Shown: positions 37,350 to 48,326, numbered from the stretch's first letter. The stretch is 64,000 nt of DNA from Saccharopolyspora montiporae (GCF_015209505.1 NZ_JADEYC010000018.1:62001-126000); one strand, 5' to 3'. Notes: generated from the sequence alone by a model not told the origin. Numbers and translations: made by a program.

Positions 37350-37420
37350 GCGGCATCGGAGGCATCGGGCTCGCCCGCGCGGTGCTGCGCGGGGGCATGC
37401 GGCTGCACGGCCGCGACTAG
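37346..37420 (+). pseudogene. Possible remnant of a tartronate semialdehyde reductase start
   Basis: A 24-codon frame overlaps the hyi stop by ATGA and reads MSGIGGIGLARAVLRGGMRL, recalling the Rossmann start of GlxR (MS-x-IG-FIGLGIMG). GlxR is normally encoded exactly here, between hyi and glycerate kinase. The rest of the gene is absent. Similarity is short and may be chance. Confidence 0.25.
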
Positions 37421-37503
37421 ACGTGGCGGCCCCGCCCGCGGGGTCGCCGGTACGGCGCGGCCGCCCGCGAGGCGGACCGCGCGCACTACTTCGGGAGTTC
37501 ACA

Positions 37504-38625
37504 TTGGCTGGTCCTGTCCTGATCGCGCCGGACAAGTTCAAGGGGTCGCTGACCGCGCCCGGTGTCGTCGAGGCGGTCGCCGCCGGCATCCGGCGTGAGC
37601 GGCCGGACGTGGAGATCCGCGAGGTCCCGGTCGCCGATGGTGGTGACGGGACCGTGCAGGCGGCGGTGGCGGGCGGTTTCCGGCGGCTGCCGGTGCAGGC
37701 GACCGGTCCGGTCGGCGATCCGGTCGACGCGTGGATCGCCGTCCGGGAGCGCACCGCGGTGGTGGAGCTCGCCGCGGTGTCGGGTCTGGTGCTGCTCGAC
37801 TTCGACGAACCGGCGCCGCTGGCCGCCTCCAGCGAGGGCACCGGTGAAGCGATTCGCGCGGCGCTGGACGCGGGGGCGCGCACCGTGGTGCTCGGCATCG
37901 GCGGCAGCGCGTGCACCGACGGCGGCGCCGGGATGCTGACCGTGCTCGGCGCCCGGGTGCTGGACGCCGCGGGCAATCCGGTTCCACCGGGCGGCGGTCC
38001 GCTGGTGAACGCGGCCGAACTGGACCTGTCCGGGCTGGATCCGCGGCTGGCCGACACCGAGGTGGTCTTGGCGTCCGATGTGGACAATCCGCTGCTGGGC
38101 GAGCGCGGTGCAGCGCGGGTGTACGGCCCGCAGAAGGGTGCCGATGCCGACCAGGTCGAGCGGCTGGAGGCCGCGCTGACCGCGTGGGAAGGCGCGGTGC
38201 GCGCGGCGACCGGCCGGGACGTGGCGGCCGAGCCGGGCGCGGGTGCCGCCGGCGGGGTCGGCTTCGCGGTGCTCGCCGCCCTCGGCGGCCGGATGCGCCC
38301 GGGGGCCGAGGTCGTGCTGGAGATCGCCGGGTTCGAGGAGCAGCTGGCCGGCGCGGGACTCGTGGTGACCGGCGAGGGCTCGCTGGACGAGCAGACGCTG
38401 CACGGCAAAGGGCCGGCCGCGGTGGCCGGGCGCGCGGCGGCGGCGTCGGTGCCCGCCGTGGCGGTGGCGGGACGCAACCTGCTGTCCGCGGAACGCGCCG
38501 AGCAGGCCGGGCTGCGGGCGGTGTACGCGCTGTCCGATGTGGAGCCCGACGCGGACCGCTGCATGCGCGAGGCGGGCGCGCTGCTGACCGGACTCGGCGA
38601 ACAGCTGGCCCGCGACTGGCTCTGA
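37504..38625 (+). CDS. Glycerate kinase (GlxK/GarK type)
   Basis: 373 residues. Type I glycerate kinase motifs: [101 protein letters not shown]. Phosphorylates D-glycerate, feeding glycolysis. TTG at 37504 with GGGAG seven bases upstream gives the normal start; no ATG/GTG alternative fits. Confidence 0.95.
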   Translation: MAGPVLIAPDKFKGSLTAPGVVEAVAAGIRRERPDVEIREVPVADGGDGTVQAAVAGGFRRLPVQATGPVGDPVDAWIAVRERTAVVELAAVSGLVLLDFDEPAPLAASSEGTGEAIRAALDAGARTVVLGIGGSACTDGGAGMLTVLGARVLDAAGNPVPPGGGPLVNAAELDLSGLDPRLADTEVVLASDVDNPLLGERGAARVYGPQKGADADQVERLEAALTAWEGAVRAATGRDVAAEPGAGAAGGVGFAVLAALGGRMRPGAEVVLEIAGFEEQLAGAGLVVTGEGSLDEQTLHGKGPAAVAGRAAAASVPAVAVAGRNLLSAERAEQAGLRAVYALSDVEPDADRCMREAGALLTGLGEQLARDWL

Positions 38626-38916
38626 CCTGCACCGCCGCTGCGCAGCCGAGAGCGACACTCACAACGACGACACACCGCGGTGCGGCGGCTTTGTGCGGCC
38701 GCATCGGGCGATGTGCCGGGATCGTCGCGTGTGCTCACCGAAGCGGGCCGGTCGGCCGCGAACACACCCGAGTTGGAAACCGTTCCCACTGCGCGGTCGA
38801 GGGTGCGTGTCCGACCGGTGCACCTTCCCGGTCGAGCGAGCCCTGTCCCGCCGAAGCCCGATGAACCGCTCGCCGAGACCGGCGGTCCCGGCGGCCACTG
38901 ACCGTCTCCGGCACGT

Positions 38917-38951
38917 CGAGCTCCCGGCGCTCTCGCTGCGCCGGGAGCTCG
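38917..38951 (+). terminator. Hairpin between glycerate kinase and allB
   Basis: Perfect 13-bp stem (38917-38929 with 38939-38951), 9-base loop. The rest of the 428-base gap 38626-39053 holds no credible gene, only the allB promoter and operator. Confidence 0.6.
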
Positions 38952-38992
38952 TGCGTGTCCGGCTGCGCGACCGGGTCGAAACGGGTGCGGGG

Positions 38993-39028
38993 TTGACCTC
39001 CGAGGACATTGCATCAACACTTTGTTGA
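38993..39028 (+). promoter_or_regulatory. allB promoter and palindromic operator, copy 2
   Basis: TTGACC at 38993-38998 is a good -35. The palindrome TCAACACTTTGTTGA at 39014-39028 (TCAACA-N3-TGTTGA) covers the expected -10/start region and matches copy 1 at 35610-35624 in both arms. Confidence 0.65.
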
Positions 39029-39053
39029 ATCCGATTCCGAGGAGGTCCGCACC

Positions 39054-40391
39054 GTGGTCGAGCCGTTCGACGTCGTTTTCCGCGCCCAGCGGATGATCAC
39101 CCCGGAAGGCTCCGGGTCCGGAGCGGTCGCCGTGCGCGACGGGCGGATCGCCGCCGTCGAGCCGGTCGGGGCCGAGCTCACCGCGGCCCGCGAAGTGCAC
39201 CTCGCCGCTGACGAAGTTCTCTTGCCCGGCCTGGTCGACACCCACGTGCACGTCAACGACCCGGGCCGGTCCGAATGGGAAGGCTTCGACACGGCCACTC
39301 GGGCCGCCGCCGCGGGCGGGATCACCACCATCCTGGACATGCCGCTCAACAGCCTGCCGCCCACCGTCGACCCGGAGTCGCTGCAGGTCAAGCGGGAGGT
39401 CGCGGCGCCGAAGGCGCACGTGGACGTCGGTTTCTGGGGCGGAGCCGTACCGGAGAACCTCGGCGGGCTGGGCACGCTGCACGACGCCGGGGTGTTCGGG
39501 TTCAAGAGCTTCCTACTGCACTCCGGCGTCGACGAGTTCCCCCCGCTGAGCAGCTCCGAGCTGCTGTCCGCGATGCGCGAGGTCGCGGATCTCGACGCGC
39601 TGCTCATCCTGCACGCCGAGGACGCGGAGACCGTCGACTCCGCCCCCGGAGCCGGTGGCGGGAAGTACGCCGACTTCCTCGTATCCCGACCGCGTGATGC
39701 CGAAAACCTGGCCATCGCACAGGTTCTGGAGCTCTCCCGGCAGACCGGGGCCCGGGTGCACATCCTGCACCTGTCCTCCTCGGACGCGCTGCGGATGATC
39801 GCCGCCGCGCGCGCCGACGGCGTCCGGGTCACCGTCGAGACCTGCCCGCACTACCTGTGCTTCACCGCCGAGGAGATCCCGGACGGTGCCACCGAGTTCA
39901 AGTGCTGCCCGCCGATCCGCGAGGCGGCCAATCGCGAACTGCTCTGGCAGGCGCTCGCCGACGGCACGATCGACTGCGTGGTCAGCGACCACTCGCCGTG
40001 CACCCCCGAGCTCAAGCGGCGGGACACCGGGGACTTCGGCGAGGCGTGGGGCGGTGTGTCCGGTCTCCAGCTCGGGCTCAGCGCGGTGTGGACCCAGGCG
40101 CGGTTGCGCGGTTACGACCTCGCCGACGTGCTGCGCTGGATGGCGCGCCGCCCCGCCGAGCTGACCGGGCTGCGGGACAAGGGCGCCATCGAACCGGGCA
40201 AGCACGCCGATCTCTGCGTGTTCGCGCCGGACGAGGCGTTCGTCGTCGACGCGGGCGACCTGCGGCACCGCAATCCGGTGTCGGCCTACCACCAGCGGAC
40301 CCTGTCCGGCGTGGTGCGGCAGACCTGGCTGCGCGGGACCCGGATCGACGCCGATGGTGCGCCGGGCGGTCGGTTGCTCGACCGCGGTTGA
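39054..40391 (+). CDS. allB: Allantoinase
   Basis: Opens allantoin to allantoate. 445 residues, amidohydrolase. Metal motif [17 protein letters not shown], carboxylated Lys in [17 protein letters not shown] and HILHLSS histidines, [12 protein letters not shown] with the last Asp, and the allantoinase-specific [14 protein letters not shown] at 39054 follows GAGGAGG. The gene after it in many clusters, allantoicase, is not in this window. Confidence 0.95.
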   Translation: MVEPFDVVFRAQRMITPEGSGSGAVAVRDGRIAAVEPVGAELTAAREVHLAADEVLLPGLVDTHVHVNDPGRSEWEGFDTATRAAAAGGITTILDMPLNSLPPTVDPESLQVKREVAAPKAHVDVGFWGGAVPENLGGLGTLHDAGVFGFKSFLLHSGVDEFPPLSSSELLSAMREVADLDALLILHAEDAETVDSAPGAGGGKYADFLVSRPRDAENLAIAQVLELSRQTGARVHILHLSSSDALRMIAAARADGVRVTVETCPHYLCFTAEEIPDGATEFKCCPPIREAANRELLWQALADGTIDCVVSDHSPCTPELKRRDTGDFGEAWGGVSGLQLGLSAVWTQARLRGYDLADVLRWMARRPAELTGLRDKGAIEPGKHADLCVFAPDEAFVVDAGDLRHRNPVSAYHQRTLSGVVRQTWLRGTRIDADGAPGGRLLDRG

Positions 40392-40437
40392 ACCCCGCAT
40401 AGCCCCGGTGACCTGCACTCCCGTAGTCTGAGCAGCT

Positions 40438-41094
40438 GTGCTCGTCATTGCGCTGGACACCTCGACCCCGGCGGTCACGGCCGGACTGGTCGCACTTCGC
40501 GACGGCGGGCCACGCGCGCTCGCCGAGCGCGCCGTGCTGAACCCGCGGGCGCACGGTGAGCTGCTCGTCCCGCTGCTGCGCGAGGCCGCCGCCGAGGCCG
40601 GGCACCGCCTGGCGGATGCGGACGCGATCGTGGTGGGCGCCGGTCCCGGACCGTTCACCGGGCTGCGGGTGGGCATGGCCACCGCGGCGGCGCTCGGTCA
40701 AGCGTTGGACGTCCCGGTGCACCCGGTGTGCGGGCTGGACGCGGTGGCGCTGCGCGTCCCGGCTGGGGAATCGCTGCTCGTGGCCGCCGACGCCCGGCGC
40801 AAGGAGGTCTACTGGGCCGCCTACGACGCCGAACGCAACCGGGTGGACGGCCCGCACGTGGACCGGGCCGCGGACGTGCCGACCGAGGGAGTGCACCAGG
40901 TCGCCGGGGAGATGGCCGGCGAGCTCGGTCTGGAGCCGGTCGAGCCGCGTTTCCCCGATGCGGCCGGTCTGGTGGCGGCCGCGCGCACCTCGCTCGACGC
41001 GGCGCCGCACCCGCTGGTCCCGGTGTACCTGCGCAGGCCGGATGCGGCCGAACCCGCGGCCCGCAAGTCCGTGCTGGTGCGGGGAGAGCGATGA
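40438..41094 (+). CDS. tsaB: tRNA t6A protein TsaB
   Basis: 218 residues, ASKHA fold scaffold/regulatory partner of TsaD. VIALDTSTPAVTAGLVAL start, VGAGPGPFTGLRVGMATAAALG near 65. GTG at 40438, with TAGTCT (40424-40429) placed for a leaderless message. First gene of tsaB-rimI-tsaD, each overlapping the next by ATGA. Confidence 0.94.
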   Translation: MLVIALDTSTPAVTAGLVALRDGGPRALAERAVLNPRAHGELLVPLLREAAAEAGHRLADADAIVVGAGPGPFTGLRVGMATAAALGQALDVPVHPVCGLDAVALRVPAGESLLVAADARRKEVYWAAYDAERNRVDGPHVDRAADVPTEGVHQVAGEMAGELGLEPVEPRFPDAAGLVAAARTSLDAAPHPLVPVYLRRPDAAEPAARKSVLVRGER

Positions 41095-41585
41095 GCGGCG
41101 CCGAGCCGGCGTTCCGCGTGCTCAAGCTGCGCCGCCGGGATGTGACCCGCTGCGCCGAGCTGGAGCGGCTGATCTTCCCCGGTGACGACCCGTGGTCGCG
41201 GGAGGCGTTCGTCTCCGAGATCGACCAGGGCCACTACTACCTGGGCGCCTACGGACCGGACGAGGCGTTGCTGGGCTATGCCGGGCTCGCGGTGAACCGC
41301 GGCGCGCACCCGGAGGCCGAGGTGCACACCATCGGCGTCGATCCGGACCACCAGGGCTTGGGCATCGGCACCGCGCTGCTGCGCGCGCTGCTGGCCCGGG
41401 CGGATGAGCGGCGGGCCACCACGTTCCTGGAAGTGCGCACCGACAACGAATCGGCCATCGCCCTGTACCGGGCGCACGGTTTCGAGGTCGTCGGGCTGCG
41501 CAAGCGCTACTACCAGCCGTCCGGGGCGGATGCGCACACGATGCGCCGCACCGCCCGGACCGCGGATGCGGAGGAGGTCCGATGA
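41091..41585 (+). CDS. rimI: Ribosomal protein S18 alanine N-acetyltransferase-like GNAT
   Basis: 164 residues, GNAT fold. CoA loop [20 protein letters not shown] near 80, [30 protein letters not shown] at the C-terminal half. ATG at 41091 overlaps the tsaB stop by four bases. Position between tsaB and tsaD is typical of RimI. Confidence 0.93.
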   Translation: MSGAEPAFRVLKLRRRDVTRCAELERLIFPGDDPWSREAFVSEIDQGHYYLGAYGPDEALLGYAGLAVNRGAHPEAEVHTIGVDPDHQGLGIGTALLRALLARADERRATTFLEVRTDNESAIALYRAHGFEVVGLRKRYYQPSGADAHTMRRTARTADAEEVR

Positions 41586-42661
41586 CCGCGGACCGCGTGG
41601 TTCTCGGGATCGAGAGCTCGTGCGATGAGACCGGCGCGGGGCTGGTCCGGCTGGGCGCCGACGGCTCGGTTCAGCTGCTGGCCGATGCGGTGGCCTCCAG
41701 CGTCGACCAGCACGCCCGCTACGGCGGGGTGGTGCCGGAGATCGCCAGCCGCGCGCACCTGGAGGCGATGGCGCCCACCGTGCAGCGGGCGCTGGACGAA
41801 TCCGGCCTCCGGCTATCCGATGTGGACGCCGTGGCGGTCACCGCGGGCCCGGGACTGGCCGGTGCGCTGCTGGTCGGGGTGTCCGCGGCGAAGGGCTACG
41901 CGGCGGCGCTGGGCGTCCCGCTCTACGGCGTGAACCACCTCGCCGGGCACATCGCGGTGGACACCCTGCAGCACGGCGCCCTCCCGGAGCGCAGCCTGGC
42001 GCTGCTCGTCTCCGGCGGGCACACCCAGCTCCTGCTCGTCGACGACGTGGCCGGCCGGATCACCGAGGTCGGTTCCACGATCGACGACGCGGCGGGCGAG
42101 GCGTACGACAAGGTCGCCCGCATCCTGGACCTGCCCTACCCCGGCGGACCGCCCATCGACGCGCAGGCCGCCCTCGGCGACCCCGAGGCGATCGACTTCC
42201 CGCGCGGGCTCACCGGTCCCCGCGACGCCGCGTACGACTTCTCGTTCTCCGGGCTCAAGACCGCGGTGGCGCGCTGGGTGGAGACCGAGCAGCAGGCAGG
42301 CCGCGAGATCTCGGTGCCCGACGTGTGCGCCTCGTTCCAGGAAGCGGTCGCCGATGTGCTCACCCGCAAAGCGGTGCGCGCGGCGCAGGACCACGATGTG
42401 CGCACCCTGGTGATCTCCGGTGGAGTGGCCGCCAATGCGCGGCTCGCTGCGCTGGCCCGGGAGCGCTGCGCCGCGGCCGGAATCCTGCTCCGGGTGCCGA
42501 AACCGCGGCTGTGCACGGACAACGGGGCGATGATCGCGGCACTGGGCGCGCACGTGCTGGCGTCCGGCACCGAGCCCTCGCCGCTGGACATGGCCACCGA
42601 CCCGGGTCTGCCGGTGACGTCGGTGTCCGTCACGGATGGTGCCGCCACCAGAACGCCTTGA
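41582..42661 (+). CDS. tsaD: tRNA t6A synthase catalytic subunit TsaD
   Basis: 359 residues. [19 protein letters not shown] start, metal histidines in [10 protein letters not shown] and [24 protein letters not shown], and [13 protein letters not shown] near the end. Transfers threonylcarbamoyl to A37. ATG at 41582 overlaps rimI. Its 3' end overlaps the converging SanA-like gene by 32 bases. Confidence 0.97.
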   Translation: MTADRVVLGIESSCDETGAGLVRLGADGSVQLLADAVASSVDQHARYGGVVPEIASRAHLEAMAPTVQRALDESGLRLSDVDAVAVTAGPGLAGALLVGVSAAKGYAAALGVPLYGVNHLAGHIAVDTLQHGALPERSLALLVSGGHTQLLLVDDVAGRITEVGSTIDDAAGEAYDKVARILDLPYPGGPPIDAQAALGDPEAIDFPRGLTGPRDAAYDFSFSGLKTAVARWVETEQQAGREISVPDVCASFQEAVADVLTRKAVRAAQDHDVRTLVISGGVAANARLAALARERCAAAGILLRVPKPRLCTDNGAMIAALGAHVLASGTEPSPLDMATDPGLPVTSVSVTDGAATRTP

Positions 42662-43220
42662 CCACCGCCAGGGCTTCGCGCCGCGCGCCGCGCGCGGCGA
42701 CCCGCCGCAGTCCGGCCGCTCTCGCGTCGTGCCCGACACCCCACGTCTCCATCCCGGTGCGGCGGCACAGCGCCACCGCGCGGCGCAGGTGGAACCCGGT
42801 GGTCACCACGGTGACCTCGCGCAGCCCCAGGTCCTCGGCGGCATGCCGGCACGAGCACCAGGTGTCCACACCGGACTCATCGAGCAGCACCAGCTCCGCG
42901 GGCACGCCCCGGGACACGAGGTGGTCGCGCATCACGACCGGCTCGCTGTGCCCCCGTGAACGGGGACTGCCGCTGACCACGATGCGCCGGACCTTTCCGG
43001 ACTCCAGCAGGTCCTGCGCGACCTCCAGCCGTCCGCGCAGGATCAGGCTCGGCGTGCCGTCCCGGCGCACGCCCGCGCCGAGCACCAGCGCGGTTCCGGT
43101 CGCGGGCACGTTCCGGGTGGTGCGGATCCGCCCGGCGCTGCGCAGCAGCAGCCAGCAGTAGGGCAGTGCCACCAAGGCACCGGTTCCCAGGGCAGCCAGG
43201 ACGGGCCGTCGCACGCGCAC
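42630..43220 (-). CDS. SanA/YdcF (DUF218)-like membrane protein
   Basis: 196 residues. N-terminal helix [20 protein letters not shown], then the DUF218 core: [73 protein letters not shown]. The family affects envelope permeability in E. coli (SanA); biochemical role unknown. GTG at 43220, weak ribosome site. Converges on tsaD. Confidence 0.85.
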   Translation of the reverse strand: MRVRRPVLAALGTGALVALPYCWLLLRSAGRIRTTRNVPATGTALVLGAGVRRDGTPSLILRGRLEVAQDLLESGKVRRIVVSGSPRSRGHSEPVVMRDHLVSRGVPAELVLLDESGVDTWCSCRHAAEDLGLREVTVVTTGFHLRRAVALCRRTGMETWGVGHDARAAGLRRVAARGARREALAVVKAFWWRHHP

Positions 43221-43269
43221 GGGGCCAAGTGTGCCGGGTGACCGAGGGTCGCGCGAGGACCGGGTCGGC

Positions 43270-44886
43270 TCAGACCCGGTGCAACGCGGGATCCCCGTCG
43301 GCCACGGCGAACGACGCGCCCGTGCGCACCGGGGCGCCGGGCGTGCTGACGTGCGGCAGTTCCCGGTGGTCGGCGCGCACCTGCTCGGCGGTGAACTCGG
43401 CGCGCACGTAGCCGCGCCGGTTCGCGTAGTACTTCAGGTGCGGGTTGTGGTCGAGGACCTCCGCGTTCGGGTCCGAGTCGCCGTCGCCGCCGCTGGAGAT
43501 CGAGCTGGTGACCAGTTCGGTCGCCACCCGCGGCGAGTCGGTGTCCTCGTGCGCGGCGTGCACCTCGCCGGCCCAGTGCCGGTGCACGTCCCCGGTGAGC
43601 ACCACGCCGTTGCGGGTGCCGCCGAGGCCGCGCGCGATCCGGTCCCGGTTGGCGACGTAGGCCGCCCAGGAGTCGGTGCTGAACTCGACGGAGTCGTCCG
43701 TATCGGTGTCCAGCCGGGAGAAGAACACCTGCTGGCCGAGCACGTCCCAGCGCGCCGAACTGCTGCCGAGCCCCCGGAGCAGCCAGCGCTCCTGCTCGGT
43801 GCCGAGCAGGGTGCGGTCGGGGTCGAGCCGTTCCGGGCAGTCGGCCTCGCCCTCGTCACCGCACGGTTGGTCGTCCCGGTACTGCCGGGTGTCCAGCATG
43901 TGCAGGTTGATCAGCGAGCCCCAGCGCAACCTGCGGTACAGCCGCATGTCGGCCCCGCGCGGGCGGGATGCGGCGCGCAGCGGCATGTTCTCGTAGTAGG
44001 CGCGGAACGCAGCCGCCCGCCGCTGCAGGAAGTCCTCCTCGGGTTCCTCCGGTGTCCCGCGTGCCCAGTTGTTGTCCACTTCGTGGTCGTCGAAGACCAC
44101 CATCCACGGGGCCGTGGCATGCGCGAGCTGCAGATCCGGGTCGGTGCGGTACTGCGCGTACCGCTGCCGGTAGCCGGCCAGCGTGCGCGTCTCCGGTCCC
44201 AGGACCTCGCGGACGTCGCCGGCCTCGGCGGCGTACTCGTACTGGTAGTCGCCGAGGTGCAGGACCAGCTGTGGTTCCTCCTCGGCCAGGTGCCGGTACG
44301 CGGTGAAGTGGCCTTCGCCGTAGTGCGAGCACGAGGCGAAGCACAGCGCCAGCTCGGCGGCGGAGCCGGGATGCGGCGCGGTCCGCGTGCGGCCGGCGGG
44401 AGACAGCGCCGAAGCGGTGCGGAAGCGGTAGAAGTACTCGTGCCCCGGGCGCAGGCCGGTCGTCTCGACGTGCACGCTGTGCCCGAACTCCGGGGCCGCG
44501 GTCGTCGTCCCGCGCTGCACGACGCGGGTGAACCGCTCATCGGCGGCGACCTCCCACTCGACCGGGACCGGCCGCGCCGGCATGCCACCGGAGCCGTCCT
44601 CAGCGGTGGGTTCCGGCGCGAGCCGCGTCCACAGCACCATCCCGTCCGGCAGCGGGTCCCCGGACGCGACGCCGAGGGTGAACGGGTCGGCCGCCCCCGC
44701 CCCCGCCGTCGCGGCGCCCGGGGCCGGCTGCGCGCACGCGGGCAGGGATCCGCCCAGCGCGGCGCCCGCTACCGCGGCACCGCCGAGCAGCACCGACCGC
44801 CGGGACAGCGCCTGCTGCCGGGGGCCGTTCCGCAGGGATCCGGTGCGCAGGGGCTCGGTACGTCCGGTCCCGGACGTGTTCGCCAT
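43270..44886 (-). CDS. phoD: PhoD-type alkaline phosphatase/phosphodiesterase, Tat-exported lipoprotein
   Basis: 538 residues. Twin-arginine signal SRRSVLLGGAAVAGAALGG followed by SLPACA, which could serve as a lipobox, so a Tat-exported lipoprotein. Metallophosphatase motifs VLHLGDYQYEYA, VVFDDHEVDNNWARG, VVLTGDVHRHWAGEVH, with a PhoD N-terminal domain (FTLGVASGDPLPDGMVLWTR). Releases phosphate from extracellular esters. ATG at 44886 has GGAGGAGG. No PhoP box was recognised upstream. Confidence 0.94.
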   Translation of the reverse strand: MANTSGTGRTEPLRTGSLRNGPRQQALSRRSVLLGGAAVAGAALGGSLPACAQPAPGAATAGAGAADPFTLGVASGDPLPDGMVLWTRLAPEPTAEDGSGGMPARPVPVEWEVAADERFTRVVQRGTTTAAPEFGHSVHVETTGLRPGHEYFYRFRTASALSPAGRTRTAPHPGSAAELALCFASCSHYGEGHFTAYRHLAEEEPQLVLHLGDYQYEYAAEAGDVREVLGPETRTLAGYRQRYAQYRTDPDLQLAHATAPWMVVFDDHEVDNNWARGTPEEPEEDFLQRRAAAFRAYYENMPLRAASRPRGADMRLYRRLRWGSLINLHMLDTRQYRDDQPCGDEGEADCPERLDPDRTLLGTEQERWLLRGLGSSSARWDVLGQQVFFSRLDTDTDDSVEFSTDSWAAYVANRDRIARGLGGTRNGVVLTGDVHRHWAGEVHAAHEDTDSPRVATELVTSSISSGGDGDSDPNAEVLDHNPHLKYYANRRGYVRAEFTAEQVRADHRELPHVSTPGAPVRTGASFAVADGDPALHRV

Positions 44887-44974
44887 CGGGTCCTCCTCCA
44901 CGATCGTCCGCAGCCGAGCGTGGATCGATGACCGCCGCGCGGCTACCTGCGAAAGTGGATGATCGCATGAATTC

Positions 44975-45004
44975 CCGGCGAAATCCGGGTTTTCGGTTCG
45001 CCGG
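44975..45004 (-). terminator. Hairpin between the 36-codon frame and phoD
   Basis: Perfect 8-bp stem (44975-44982 with 44997-45004), 14-base loop containing a T-run. Could terminate the small upstream frame or lie in the phoD leader. Confidence 0.35.
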
Positions 45005-45110
45005 AGCGGATGGCGGCCGGGCGCCGGAGGACCGGGGCGCACGACCGGGTCCGGTGGTTCACCGGGATCGGGGGCACGGGCGGTTTTCCGCGGGTGCGGC
45101 GCGGACCGCG

Positions 45111-45221
45111 TTACTTCGGCCGCCAGCCGGAACGGGTCGGCGGGGCCTTCGGTCCCGGCGGCCGAGCAGGTCGGGGGCGTCGCTCCCAGGGCCTGTTCTT
45201 GGGCTTGGAAAGGGCTGGCAT
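45111..45221 (-). CDS. Putative 36-residue basic peptide
   Basis: MPALSKPKNRPWERRPRPAR opens a Pro/Arg/Lys-rich chain ending TRSGWRPK, with no hydrophobic segment. On the minus strand TAGGTT lies 7 bases before the ATG, the spacing of a leaderless actinobacterial transcript. Function unknown; a nucleic-acid-binding or ribosome-associated peptide would fit the charge. Coding status uncertain. Confidence 0.45.
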   Translation of the reverse strand: MPALSKPKNRPWERRPRPARPPGPKAPPTRSGWRPK

Positions 45222-45304
45222 GGCGCTGAACCTAGGGCACCGAGCTGGGCGCCCGTAAAGTCCGCCGAGAGTTTGGTGACATATCCCGCATGGGGATCTA
45301 CCAG

Positions 45305-45330
45305 CGACGATCACGATGCGTTGATCGTCG
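45305..45330. repeat. Inverted repeat in the groES upstream region
   Basis: Perfect 9-bp arms (45305-45313 with 45322-45330) and 8-base loop. The rest of 45222-45515 shows no gene. Confidence 0.5.
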
Positions 45331-45515
45331 GTGACGACTCCGCAGGTAGTGCGCCCAGGGCGCGATCACCGGCGGCCGCGACACGGTGCGCCTCGGCCGG
45401 TGCGCGCTCGGTGACACCGCGCCGCCGGAGTGTCCGGTGTGGATCGCAGCGCCCGGTCGCGGTGGATCAGTCCCCCGTTCCGGTGGTTCCGGTGCCCGCT
45501 CCGACCGGCCGGTTG

Positions 45516-45549
45516 TTGAGCGTTGGCACTCGCATGAGTAGAGTGCTAG
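45516..45549 (+). promoter_or_regulatory. groES promoter with CIRCE operator
   Basis: CIRCE at 45523-45549: TTGGCACTC-N9-GAGTGCTAG, the HrcA operator. It overlaps a promoter TTGAGC (45516-45521), 17 bases, TAGAGT (45539-45544), so HrcA should block transcription of groES-groEL. Confidence 0.9.
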
Positions 45550-45652
45550 GCGAACGGTGCCGTTGCACCCCGGCACCCGCGACGGCGGGGAGTCACGGGG
45601 CCGTCATTTTCCAGCCAACGCTTCGAAGGCCCCAGAAGGTGGAGGTCACACC

Positions 45653-45943
45653 GTGGCGAGCATTAAGCCGCTTGAGGACAAGATCGTGGTCCAGGCCAGC
45701 GAGGCCGAAACGACCACTGCGTCCGGCATCGTTATCCCGGACACCGCCAAGGAGAAGCCCCAGGAGGGCAAGGTCCTGGCCGTCGGCCCGGGTCGCGTGG
45801 ACGAGAAGGGCAACCGGGTGCCGGTTGACGTGAACGAGGGTGACGTCGTCATCTACTCGAAGTACGGCGGCACCGAGGTCAAGTACAACGGCGAGGAGTA
45901 CCTGATCCTCTCCGCCCGCGACGTGCTGGCCGTCGTCAACTGA
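45653..45943 (+). CDS. groES: Co-chaperonin GroES
   Basis: 96 residues. [20 protein letters not shown], mobile loop [19 protein letters not shown], and [16 protein letters not shown]. Caps the GroEL ring. GTG at 45653 follows GGAGGT. Heat-inducible via CIRCE/HrcA. Confidence 0.98.
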   Translation: MASIKPLEDKIVVQASEAETTTASGIVIPDTAKEKPQEGKVLAVGPGRVDEKGNRVPVDVNEGDVVIYSKYGGTEVKYNGEEYLILSARDVLAVVN

Positions 45944-45964
45944 CGTCCGCTGCGCGCGAGCAAC

Positions 45965-46004
45965 ACCGCCCCGGCGGTCCCGGCCGCGGGACCTCCGGGG
46001 CGGT
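45965..46004 (+). other. Hairpin between groES and groEL1
   Basis: 10-bp outer stem (45965-45974 with 45995-46004) enclosing a further short stem. Sits 22 bases after the groES stop; a possible attenuator or mRNA processing site that would set unequal groES/groEL levels. Confidence 0.6.
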
Positions 46005-46059
46005 CGCATGTCGGGGCCCGCTGCCCCGAACCGATCAGGATGTGATGAAGGGCTGTTGA

Positions 46060-47682
<1,623 letters not shown>

Positions 47683-47774
47683 CCGTCCGCACCGGACTCG
47701 CCGCGGTCCGGCCCAGGCGGGCCGGCGCGGGCGAACCACAACCGGATACCCGCGACCGACGGTCGTGAATCCAG

Positions 47775-47814
47775 AAATCGGGGCGGCACCCAATGCGGGT
47801 GCCGCCCCGATTTC
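47775..47814. terminator. Strong terminator after groEL1
   Basis: Perfect 17-bp stem (47775-47791 with 47797-47813), 5-base loop, ending in TTT on the plus strand and AAA on its other flank; can serve both strands (groEL1 and whiB). Confidence 0.9.
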
Positions 47815-47895
47815 CTGCTGACGCCCGGTGGCGAATGACGCCCCTCGTAGCCATTCGACCCCGGTGCCCGCCGGCCGTGCCGGTCGTCGAGCGCG

Positions 47896-48201
47896 TCAGC
47901 TGGCCACAGTGGTCAGGCTCTGGCGCTTGCGCGCCTTGATGATGACTTCGCGCTCCGATTCGGACAATCCGCCCCAGATGCCGTACGGCTCCTGCACCTT
48001 CAGCGCGTGATTGCGGCACTGCGTCAGCACCGGGCAGTGCTGGCACACCTCTTTCGCCTTGGCTTCCCGTCGCGCCCGGGCCGGCCCGCGTTCGCCGTCC
48101 GGGTGGAAGAAGTAGGCGCTGTCCATACCTCGACAGGAGCCCCGTATCTGCCAATCCCAGATATCGGCGTTCGGCCCTGGAAGACGTCGAGTGTCCGCCA
48201 T
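47896..48201 (-). CDS. whiB3: WhiB3-type iron-sulfur regulator
   Basis: 101 residues. LPGPNADIWDWQIRGSCRGM with Cys1, VCQHCPVLTQC giving C-x2-C-x5-C, GIWGGLSESER turn and a basic C-terminal KARKRQ for DNA contact. The start of the mature chain matches mycobacterial WhiB3 and so does the place between groEL1 and the sigD region. ATG at 48201 has TAGGAGGTGG nine bases upstream; an in-frame GTG at 48213 overlaps that site and is unlikely. Confidence 0.94.
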   Translation of the reverse strand: MADTRRLPGPNADIWDWQIRGSCRGMDSAYFFHPDGERGPARARREAKAKEVCQHCPVLTQCRNHALKVQEPYGIWGGLSESEREVIIKARKRQSLTTVAS

Positions 48202-48283
48202 TGCGATGACCACCTCCTACCGGTGGAACCCCTCCCCGGCCGCGGCGGGCTGCCGCGACCTCGCATGATCCAACCGTAAAACC

Positions 48284-48326
48284 GCGCCAAAGCTTGTTCA
48301 ACCCTTATCGCGCCATAACTTGTTCA
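48284..48326. repeat. Two near-identical 17-bp direct repeats upstream of whiB3
   Basis: GCGCCAAAGCTTGTTCA at 48284-48300 and GCGCCATAACTTGTTCA at 48310-48326, 15 of 17 identical, 26 bases apart. On the minus strand the proximal copy overlaps TTGAAC, a -35 followed at 17 bases by TACGGT (whiB3 promoter). Likely binding sites for a regulator of whiB3 or of the divergent MerR gene. Confidence 0.6.

Noticed and set aside
38680..38901. 73-codon frame upstream of allB
   Set aside because: No ribosome site, no recognisable motifs; lies in a gap that carries a terminator and the allB promoter.
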